Shown in pieces: positions 1-10,500 of a stretch of 64,000 bases of DNA. The DNA is from Aquipseudomonas alcaligenes_A. GTDB taxonomy: Bacteria; Pseudomonadota; Gammaproteobacteria; Pseudomonadales; Pseudomonadaceae. The translations under genes were made by a program, and so were the position numbers. The notes below the pieces were generated by a model that was not told the origin of the DNA, did not search any database, and saw nothing but the letters and a program-made list of their open reading frames with translations. The stretch lies in the NCBI GenBank assembly GCA_048595745.1, contig CP184361.1; one strand, written 5' to 3'. Position 1 is the first letter of the stretch; the number at the start of each line of letters is the position of its first letter.

Positions 1-1533
1 GGTGAGAACATTGCCCTGCACATCGTGGGTGTAGCGAGTCTCGTAGCCCAGCGGATCACGGCTGAGGTTGCGGTTACCCTTGTCGTCGTAGCCGTACTGC
101 CAGCTTGCCGCCGGGGTCTGCGCCGCAGCGTCACCCGGCTTGTCTTCCTGTTCCAACTGACCCAGGGCGTCGTAGCGATAGCCGGTGCGCGTTTCTTCCG
201 GTAGCCCCGCCGCCTCGATCAGCTCGATCAGGTTGCCCTTGGCGTCATAACGGTACTGGGTCTTGATGCCGCGCTCGTTGATTTCTTCGGCGACGCGGTT
301 GGTCGCCGGGTCGTAGCTCTTCCTGATCTCGCTGCCATCGGCGTACTGCACGCGGATGACCTGACCATAGCGGTTGTACTCGGTCAGGGTGCGGTTGCCG
401 TGGGCGTCCTCTTCGGTCATCTGCGCCACATAAGGCGACGGCGTGCGGCCCTGGCGCTGGGAGATTTCCTTGCTCACCGACAGGCTCTTGCCGCTGATGC
501 GGTAGGCCTCGGCCACCTTGCTCATGTCGCTGGAGCGGTCCGACAGCAGATAGCTGCGGCTGAACTGGGTCTCGCCGCCCAGCTGCTCACGCACCAGTTG
601 CCCCAGACGGTCGTACCAGCGTTCGGTGACCAGGCCGGCTTCGTTCACCGTGCGCAGGTAGTACTGTTCCTGGTTCTCGTCGTAGCGGTAGCTGTATTGG
701 GTGAAGCGGCCGTCGGGCAGGCGGTGTTCCTGAACCTTGTCGTCCTTGCCGAGGATCAGAGTCGTGCGCTGTTGCAGCGGGTCGGTATAGCCGGCCAGGC
801 CGTTGGTGTCGTAGTGGTACTGCCAGCGTTTGCCCAGTACGTCGGTTACCGCGCTCAGGCGGCTGCCGCTGTACTCGTACTTCACTTCGCGGCCGCTGTA
901 GTCCTTGACGCTGGTGAGGTTGGCGCCGCTGTAGGTCAGGGTGATCAGGGTGACGCCGTGGTGGTCCTTGATCTCGGCGATACGACCTTCGGCGTTACGC
1001 ACCAGGGTCGTGCGGATACCGTTGTGGTCGGTGTAACCGGTCATCCGGCCCTGGGCGTCGTATTCGTTGCGGTTGCCCTGGGTGTCCTGCCAGCGGTAGC
1101 CGGCCAGGCCACGCTGCAGCGCGATCAGGGTGCGCTGCGGCAGGTTGTTGAAGTGCACGTCCTGGCCCTGGGTGGTGCTGCTAGAGCGCAGGTAGCTCTG
1201 CCCGGCGCGCACGATGGCGTAGGGTTTGTCGGCGTTGGCCGGGTCGGCGGCGCCCTGTGGGGCTGCCGGGTCCGCCGCGCCGAGGATCTCCAGATTGCCC
1301 CAGCGCTCGTTCCACACCCACTGGCCGCCCTTCCAGCTGCGCAGGATGCGTACTGGGCCGCCCAATGCCTGCACCTGCAGGTCCAATACGTTCAGGCGCA
1401 GTTCGCCCTCGGCGTAATGCGGCGTGGTGAACTGGTGATCCAGGCCCGGCTTGGCATAGGCCAAACCAGCGCCCACTGCCATCACGCCCCCACACAACCA
1501 CAGGCCCACTCGGCCAATAATGCCCTTCAACAC
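1..1533 (-). CDS. Exported RHS/YD-repeat protein, N-terminal part (runs off the window)
   Basis: The 511 visible residues are the start of a protein whose C-terminus lies beyond base 1. A GTG start at 1533, preceded by a GGGAG ribosome site, gives a signal-peptide-like N-terminus (basic KGIIGR, a hydrophobic stretch, then AGLAYA). A region starting near GLDHQFTTPHYAEGELRLN resembles the domain that precedes RHS repeats. It is followed by many YD-type repeats such as YRYDAKGNLIELIEA and YGYDDKGNRNLSRDPLGY. RHS proteins form a beta-cage that encloses a variable C-terminal part, often a toxin. That part is not visible here, so no toxin activity can be assigned. The gene lies 60 bp downstream of the giant exported protein in the same orientation and is probably co-transcribed with it. 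The signal peptide argues for Sec export rather than type VI loading. Confidence 0.85.
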   Translation of the reverse strand, partial: MLKGIIGRVGLWLCGGVMAVGAGLAYAKPGLDHQFTTPHYAEGELRLNVLDLQVQALGGPVRILRSWKGGQWVWNERWGNLEILGAADPAAPQGAADPANADKPYAIVRAGQSYLRSSSTTQGQDVHFNNLPQRTLIALQRGLAGYRWQDTQGNRNEYDAQGRMTGYTDHNGIRTTLVRNAEGRIAEIKDHHGVTLITLTYSGANLTSVKDYSGREVKYEYSGSRLSAVTDVLGKRWQYHYDTNGLAGYTDPLQQRTTLILGKDDKVQEHRLPDGRFTQYSYRYDENQEQYYLRTVNEAGLVTERWYDRLGQLVREQLGGETQFSRSYLLSDRSSDMSKVAEAYRISGKSLSVSKEISQRQGRTPSPYVAQMTEEDAHGNRTLTEYNRYGQVIRVQYADGSEIRKSYDPATNRVAEEINERGIKTQYRYDAKGNLIELIEAAGLPEETRTGYRYDALGQLEQEDKPGDAAAQTPAASWQYGYDDKGNRNLSRDPLGYETRYTHDVQGNVLT

Positions 1534-1592
1534 TGCTCGCACTCCCTTGAACCGCGCCCTCCCGGGCGTGGTGTCCCTGTTTTCGTTAGGTC

Positions 1593-4500
1593 TTACTTGC
1601 CGCCGCCATTGGCGCCCGGACAGTTACCGCTCTCGCAGTCAACTGGCGGAACGCACTGTTGGCTGCTGGTGGGCACCGGTCGCGGAATAATGCTTCCGCC
1701 ACCGCCACCCCAGCCGCCCCAATTGATGGCGCCACCGCCCGCCCCCGGGCAGTACCCCCCACGCGAGAACCAACCCACGCTGGCACTACCCGGCACCATC
1801 GTGCCGTTGGCGCAGTAGCTCGAGTAGGTCACCGTGCCCCGGTAATCGAAGCTCCAGCATCCGGCCGCGCCATTGAGTTCATCGTCCGGATCGAAGCTCT
1901 GCAGTGCCACGATGCGGTAGGGCACGATCACCACATCACCGGCATGCAGCACGTTCGGCACTGCCTTCAGGTACTCGATCTTCGCCCGCGCATCCCCCAC
2001 CGGCAGCTTCGCCTGCACGTTGTCGGCGCGCACCAGTCCATAGTTGGTCAGGGTCAGCTCACCCTGCAACACATCGCCCTTGCGCATCGCCGGCAGGTTG
2101 ATCGACAGCGGTTCGATCATCACCAGCGCCGTCGGCACGTTGGTCTTGAAGGTCGCATCGAGGATCACTTCGTAGCGATCTTCCAGGGTGATTTCCTTCA
2201 CCGACCATTCCACCGTCACCAACTTGCTCATCAGGAACACCGGTTCGGCCTGGGTCACGCCCGGCTTGATCCACAGCTGACCGGCCAAGTCTTCGTGGTC
2301 CCAGGCCGACACGCGATAGGTGTATTCGCCCGCCGGGATGTTCTCCAGCAGGGCCTGGCCGCGGTTGTCGGTGACCAGGCTGTATTCCTCGGTCAGCACA
2401 TTGCGGTTCTGCAGTTTGATCTTCGCGCCGGCCAGGCCCGGGATCAGCTGGCCGTTGTCGTCCTTGGTGCCGGTGTAGATGTCCGACGCCTGGAAGATCA
2501 CGCCACCTTCGCCCGACTGGGTGACCGCGGCTTCCATGGCGATATCCACTTGCGGGTGGTTGTCGCTCTGCAGGCGCAGGGTCACGTAGTAGTTGCCCTC
2601 AGCTACGGTTTCGCCCGGTTTGAAGGCGATGCTCAGCGGAATCGCCGAGCCCACCGCCAGGTCGCCCAGGCGTTCGGCGTTGCGCAGACTGACCCACGCT
2701 GGCAGGGCGCCGCCTTCGCTGTTGAGCAGGCTCAGGCGCACGTTGCGCAGCACGTCCAGGCCGGTGTTCTTCAGCGTCACCGTCTCGACCTGCTCCTCAC
2801 CGCCACGTTTGAGGCCGGTGCGGATCTGGTTCGGGCTGACGTTGAGCACCGGCCGTGCTTCCACCAGGCTGTACTGGATTCGCGTCTGGCCGATCGGCTT
2901 GTTCAGCCCATCCGCCACGATGCGGTAGTCCAGCAGGCCGTTGGCCGCCGCGCTGTTGTCGCCACTGATGCGCAGGGTCAGGTTGCCGCGCTTCTTCGCC
3001 GCCAGGTTCATGGGCGCACTGGTCACGGCCTTGATCCCCGTCGGCAGGCCGTTGCTGCCCGCCGGCTTGACGTACTCCAGGCGCAGGTTGGTCAGCGGCG
3101 AGTCGTAACCCGCATCGACCACGATGGTCACCAGCTGCTCGTAGTTGCGCGGGAACTGCGTGTTCACGCTCGCCGGCGAGTAGCTCGCACCGGCAATGGT
3201 GAACTGGCCGTGCTGCGGACGGGTGGCGATACTCGGGTGCACCACGGACACCTGGTAGCTGCCGGAATCGTCGGCGGCGGTCTGATGTTCGTAGCGGAAC
3301 TTGCCCTGGGCATCGGTGGTGACGCTGACCACCCGCTCGAAGCCGCGCACGGTCAGGACAACCTTGAGCTCGACATCGGCCAGCGGCGTGTCGTCGCCAC
3401 GCTTGAGCGCGCGGCCGCTGAGCAGCACCTTGTCGCCCGCCTGCACCTGCTGCGGCGCGACCTGGGTCAGTTCGCCGTAGTAGGGGCTTTCCACCAGGGT
3501 CATTTCCCGGCTGCTGCGCAGGCCGCGGATCTTCTGCTCGGTGGGCAGACCGGTCTGGTAGTGCAGGAAGTCCGCTTCCAGACGCAGGCGCACCTGCTCC
3601 GGGGCAGTGGCCGGCACGTTGATGCTGAACGGACCGGTTTCCAGCATATCCAGCGCACCGACCCGGGCTACGGTACGACCGTCACGCACGGTGATCAGGC
3701 CGTTGCCGATGTTGGCCTTGATCGGCTGGCTGGCCAGCACGTTGCCCTGCAGGTCCTCCAGCACCAGGCGCATCTCGTCCGAGGCCTGGCTACCGTTGGC
3801 CTTGGCGGTGACCAGTTCGGTGGCCACGTCGGAGGGGTTCTCCAGGCGCAGACGGACCTGGGCAGCGCCGCCACGGGTCAGGTCGTCGGCCAGCAGCTGG
3901 ACCAGCAGGGCGCTCTCACCGGCCTGCAGCGATTCGCGACGCTGGACCAGCACTTCCTCGCCCGACTGCGGCGCGTAGACCAGTTCACTGCTCAGCGGCA
4001 CCACACCCGGCAACTCCGGGTAGCCGCCGATCACGATCGGCACTTCGCGCAGGCTGCCCGGGGCCACCTCGAAGTAGTCGGACAGGTGCTGCTTGAGCTG
4101 GCCGTTAACGTCGACATTGACCCGCAGACGCAAGCGGCCCAGGTCACTCTGGCTGTTGTTGCTGACCCGGTAGTGCAAGGTATTGAACAAGCCACGCTGC
4201 AGTTGCTGGTCGGCGCGCAGTTCGGCGCGCAGCGCCGGCAACAGCAAGGCATGCGGCAGGCTCTCGACCCCCTGGGCATCCACCGCGGTGACGCTGTAGC
4301 GGCGGTCCGCGCTCAGCGGCTGGGCCAGCCCCTGGTCCTGGTACTGCTTGCTCTGCAGCAGCTGGTTGTTGAGTTTCTGTGCGCTGCCATCGGCACCGAC
4401 ATAGACGTTGTAGCCGACTACGTCCTTGCCGCTGTGGTCCCACTGCAGCTGCGGCGCCTCGCCCTCGCGGTAGACGATCTTGAGGTCGCGCACTGGCAGC

Positions 4501-7500
4501 AGACCCGCATTCAGGTAGGCGGTGCCGGCCGGCGCCGATTCGTTACCAGCGGCGTCCACCGCAGTCACGGTGTAGGCGTGCTCGCTGTCGGACGGCTTGC
4601 TGTCCAGGGCGATCAGTTCCGGGATCTTGCTCTGCAGCGCCGTAAGCCCGGCGATGACGATCGGCTCGCCCTGGCCGACAGCGGCCCGGTACAGGTTATA
4701 GCTGTAGCTGCCCGGCTCCTCCGGCGCCTGCCAGCGCAGCACCACACCGGCACCGTTCATTTCCGCCTGCAACTGTTGCGGGGCGGCGGAGGCCTGGCTG
4801 TCTACCTCGACTTTTACCGCTTCACCGGGCTGGCTCACCGCCTCCTTGCCGTCATGCTCGCGGATGCTCGCTACCTGGTAGAAGTAGGCACCATCGGCCT
4901 GCCCGGCGAGCTGCAGATTGTCCTCAAAGGCCGCCTCGCGCACGCGCGCCAGCTCGACGAAGCCTTCCTCCGCCTCGGCGCGGCGCAGGATGCGATAAGC
5001 ACTGGCGTCAGCCACGGCCTTCCAGTTCAGTGCCACCCGACCGCCAGACAGGGCCTTGCCGGTCAGCCCTTGCGGGATGTCCAACGGCGGCAGGCTGCCC
5101 TGGTAGACCTGGAAGTCGCGGCGCCCCTGGATGCGCTCGCTGCGGTTGCCCAAATCGTCCACTGCCTCGTAAGCGAAACCGAGCAGATCGACCTGCTGCG
5201 CACCCGCGCTGCTCGGCAGGCGGAAGGTACCGCTGTAGATCGGGTTGCCCGGTTGCGACTGGGCATCACGACTCAGGGGCACGGCATTGCCGATGGCCTG
5301 GCCACCCAGCTCCGGCACCAGTTGCGGCGGGCCAATCGGGTCGTCGCTCAGGCGCAGGATCACTTGCACTTCGCGGCCCCGGTTGTTTTCTACCAGGTTT
5401 TCCACCGGACTCTCCGGCAGCAGCGACAGCTGCTGCACATCCGGACCCTGGGTATCGATGCGCAGGGTCTTGCCGTCGAGAATCTCAGTACCTTCGTTGC
5501 CCACACTGTCATGCGCGGAAATCCGCGCATACAGCAGGCCCGCTGGCAGCGCGTTGGTGATCTCGAAGCTGCCCTGGTAGTACAGCGGGTCGTTCGACGC
5601 CTGGGTCATGCGCACCGGAATGGAAGTCCCTTCCGGTACGTCCAGGCTAAGGAACGGAGCGTTACGTAACGGCTCGCTGACCTTCAGGCGCACGTCCACC
5701 CGGCCCGGCGCATGCCGACCGTCAGCCGCCACCTGGCCCTGCGAGCTGTAGGTGATGTTCTCGACCTGCGGCAGTACACGATCCGTCGTCGCCGACTTCT
5801 GCACCGACAGTGCACTCTCCGAGCCCAGCTTGTTCACGCTCGCCACGCGGTAGTAGTAAGTACCGTCCGCCGCCGGCTGGTGGCTGTAGCTGGTCGTGGT
5901 GATCGGCTTGCTATTGACGCGGCTGGCCCCCACGGCCTCACTAAATGGCTGGCTGGACACATACAGGTTGTAACCCATTGCGGTGTTCGCCGCGACCGCG
6001 CCCCAGTTCAGCTGCACCGCACCCTGCGCCTTGCCCACCGCCTGCAGCCCCTGCGGAGCATCCGGCAGGCTGGTATCAAGGGCCACCCGCAGCGGCGCGC
6101 TGTCATCACCAAACTCGTCACGACTGGCATGCCGCAGGCGCGCCACCAGCACGTTTTCGCCCTCGGCCAGGGTCACCGGCAACGAGGCTTCACCAGCACC
6201 GGACAGGGTGAACTCACCGGCCAACAACTCGCCATTGAGCTCAACCTGGGCCAGGGCACTGGCCTGACCTTTCACCACCAGCACCTGCTGCGCCGTGTTG
6301 GTGCTCGCGGTTTGGCTCTGCAGACGCAGCGTCGGTTTAACCGGTGCGGCCAACTCGATCTCCAGCTCCACGCTGGTCTCGCTCAAGTTATCCAGGGTGT
6401 CGTACAGCTTCAGGCCCAGTACGTGGTCGCCATCGGCAATACGACTCAGGTCCAGCGCCTGGCGATAACCGCTGCCACTCTGGACCGCCTGACCCAGCGG
6501 CTGACCGTCCAGGCTCAGTTCGATGCGGGCGATACCCGACTCGTCCTTGGCCTGCAATTGCAGCTCGCCCAGCGCGACCAGTTCGCCGCCATCGAGTAGG
6601 TCGACATTGCCAGCGCTACTGTTCCACAGCAGCTGGGTCAGTTGCGGCCCTACCGCATCAGCCTCGGGCGTAATCGGGAAGGATTCGACCTGCGGGCTTT
6701 CGCCGCCCGAACTGTTCAGCGTGGTCACGGCCACGTGGTAGGTCTGACCGTTCTGCAGACCCGCCACCGAGCCAGTCAGCTGCGTAGCCGTGCGCGACAG
6801 ACGCGGGGTCATGCCTGCCACCGAGCTGAATGGTGCCTCGGCCACATACACGCGATAACCACTGAGCAGCGCCGCCGGCTCCACCGCCGACCAACGTACG
6901 TCGAAGCGACTGGCGAACGCCTCCAGCTCCACACCCTGCGGATTAGCCAGCCAGGTCACGCCCGGGTTACGCACACCGGCGCTTTCGTTGTTGTCGCCAT
7001 CCACCGCCACCAGCCGCAGCGGGTAACCCTTAGCGGGCGCCAGACCCGTCAGGCTGTAACGCAGGCCATCGCCAAGCGCTGCCAGCGGCAGCTCAATACG
7101 CTGCTCACCATTTGCCCCCACATACAGAGCGTAACCGGCCAGGTCGTTGGCTTTGTTCGCGCTCGCCTGCCAGCTCAGCTCCAGGCGATCCGCACCCGGT
7201 TGCACCTGAAGGCCACTCGCCTCTTCCGGTGCCAGCACGTCCTCCGGAGTCACCGCCAGGGACGTCACCGCCGCCTGCTGCAGACCCTGCAGATCCACCG
7301 CCAGCACCGCGTAATGACGCTGCTCCTTGCGTGTCAGCCCACTCAGCGTCACCTGCTTGGTGCCACCAGAAACCTTTTGCAGCAGCTGCGCATTCGCCAC
7401 CGAAGTGAACGGCTGCGCCGCTCCGTAGACCTGATACTCCTTGATGTCATTGCCGCTCGCCGCCTCGTCGTACGAGGCCCAGGACAGCTTCACTGACGTA

Positions 7501-10500
7501 CCACTGCCCTTAGGATCTGCGCTCAGCACCACAGGACCCGGCGCCTGGTTATCGAAGCGGATCTGGATCGGCGTACGTGGACTCACGTTGCCCGCCGCGT
7601 CCACCTGCTCCATCGTGAAGTAGTTGTCGCCGGGTGTCAGCGTCAGGTCGTATTGCCAAGCGCCGGATCCACCATTTATAGAAACAATCCTGGTTCCGAC
7701 AGAATTCAGCAGATAGACCGAAGTGCCTGCTTCATTAGTTCCAGAAATACGCTGCTTGCCGTTAGTGGTCACCGCTGGATAGCTGTTCACTACTACCGCT
7801 GCAGGAGCGGTGTAGTCGAGCCTGAAACTCTGGGAGCCGGCCCACAGATTACCGAAGTTGTCCTGCAGACGGATGTCGTAGCTGTAATTGCCCTCCAGCA
7901 GCGGACTGCTGGGGGTAAGACGCAGAGTGTCACCCTCCAGGCTCAGCTGACCGTTTAGAGTAGTCCCGGACTTCTTGAAGACGATGCTGCTATTGGCCAG
8001 GTCCAGTCCGCTACCCGTCTCGCTGAAACGCACCCAGATCGACGTGGGAACCGTCCGAATATTACCGGAGGATGAATACTGCACCGGGGATGGCTTCAGG
8101 CTATCCACATCGACCTTAACCAGCACCGCCGAGGAAAGGTTGCCGGCCGCATCACGGACCTGAAATTTCAGTTCGCTCTTGCCTTCCACCAAGGCATGGT
8201 CCTGGATAGTCCATGGGCCGTCACCAAGGACAACCTTTTCCACACCATCCACTAGAACGCCAGTCTGACCTTCTCGTTCACCTTTGATGGTCACCTTCCG
8301 GGCGGTGAGATTGTTGACTGCCGGGGCTACCAGAGGCGCCGTAATCAGCGGGGCAGCCGGAGGCGCACGGTCAATGGTGAAAGCACGGACGAATACATCG
8401 CTATCCTCGTCCTCGATACCGTTGCCGTTCTGGTCCATACCGCGCCCCTGGGCCGAGCGGATGCCCAATACGCGGAGCTCATAGTCACCGTCCGCCAGCG
8501 CGCTACCCAGCTGGAAGTTGTACTTGGTCGGAGAGACGGCACTAATCGCCGTGATAGGCACCATGCCCGAGGGTCCGTGCAGCCTGACCGTGTCAGTATT
8601 GATAGACGAGGAAGACACAGCGCTGATGAAGTCCAAGCTGAACTGCTGGACATCCTGCTTCATGTGATCGGTAAAGCTGGTACCCAGTACGGCCGTCGAG
8701 CCGAGCCGGTGCTCCATATGCAACGAGCCAACACCGCCTGCACCTGTACCACTACCTGAAGCGACGCTGATCTGACTGATCGCATCGACACCCTGCATAC
8801 CCGCAAAATAGATGGCGACGCGACCACCGCCGCCTGCACCACCACTCTGGATGCCATTACCACCCCGAGCCTGAATGCGAGTAGAGGAGCCACCGATCAG
8901 TTGCTGGGCATTGACCCACAGGGAGCCCCCTGCGCCACCACCCGCAGTACTTGAATAGGAATAGGTTGCGCCGTTCGCCAGGAGCTGGCCTTCAAGCCTC
9001 AGAATTCGGGTAGTCAGTGTAAGAGCCCCGCCTCCTGGCACCTGAGTCGAGGAGTTGCCCACGCGACCACCGACGCCAAAGGTAGTCGGCATCAATGCAT
9101 CGCCAAAAACCGGATTGGTGGTGTAGTTACCGTTCAAAACCCCGCCCAGTCCACCATGGCTACCACCACTGAAATTGCTTACCTGTGACGAAGCTGGAGA
9201 GCCTTTGTCGCTAACATCGATTCGCGAGGTTGCATCCACCTCGACGGCATCCACGCTCAGGCTTACATATCGCTCTGGAGGAGCCGTGAGCACCGCTGCA
9301 TTGCGTAACACCATCGAATCATAGGCATGGGCCCCTGCCAACGTCAGAGTGGCCGCATCAATCACCAGATCCATGCTGTTGCCAGTAGCTGAGTCGTAGG
9401 GGGTTTCGCCCTTGATTTCGCCAACCACCTTGCGCCAGATCAACTTACCGCCGTAGCTAGTACCACCACTCAGATCCAGCAGAGCTAGCTGTGACGTGCT
9501 CGGCACGCCCTCGTTATCGAACACCAATTCTTCTTCGCCAGTAACGGTGTTCTTCAGGTAGATCGAGCCCGCTGCACCGGCCTGTGCATTCTGGGAAAGA
9601 CCACCCCGGGCCAGTACTTGGCTCGCCAATGACCCCTGCGGCACCGCTCCGTAATACAGAGCTACACGCCCCCCGCCGCCGCCGCCAAACAGCGAACCAG
9701 TCGTGCCTCCGCCGCCATTGGCTTCGATACGAGCCTGCGGCCCAAAGGTCAGAGAACCCACCCGCAGCAGCAGAGATCCACCACTACCTGAGCCGTAGTT
9801 GCCGCCCGTAATTACCTGGCCATTGGCCTGAATCAAACCATCCAGCTTCAACTCATCCGTCGTCAGCTCAAAAGCACCGGCACCACGGGTGTAGCTGGAG
9901 TAATTGTTTCTACCGCCTGAACCCAGATCTCTGGGCTCCCGAAAATCTCCATAGGACTCATTGGTGGTGCGCCCCGATAAGACGCCCCCGCGACCGCCAT
10001 AGCTGCCACCAGAGAGGTTGTCCACGACAGCAACACCTTGCCGCCCCTTCTCACTCACATTGATTCGCGAGCTAGCATCCACATTCACCGAGTCGGCACT
10101 GAGCTGAATCTTCTGCTCCACCGGCGAGGTCAACACCGCCGAGTTGCGCAACTCAATAGACTCGTAGGCATGAGCACCAGAAAGAACCAGAGTGGCGCTA
10201 TCAACTACTACCTCTGTAGCGCGGCTAACAGCAGGGTCGAAGGGCACTTTGCCCTTGATTTCGCCAATCACCTTGCGCCAGATCAACTTACCGCCGTAGC
10301 TAGTACCACCACTCAGATCCAGCAGAGCTAGCTGTGACGTGCTCGGCACGCCCTCGTTATCGAACACCAATTCTTCTTCGCCAGTAACGGTGTTCTTCAG
10401 GTAGATCGAGCCCGCTGCACCGGCCTGTGCATTCTGGGAAAGACCACCCCGGGCCAGTACTTGGCTCGCCAATGACCCCTGCGGCACCGCTCCGTAATAC

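Noticed and set aside
1659..5669. Long plus-strand open frame of over 1300 codons
   Set aside because: It is antisense to the giant repeat protein, with His/Arg/Gln-rich composition typical of shadow frames in GC-rich DNA and no domain.
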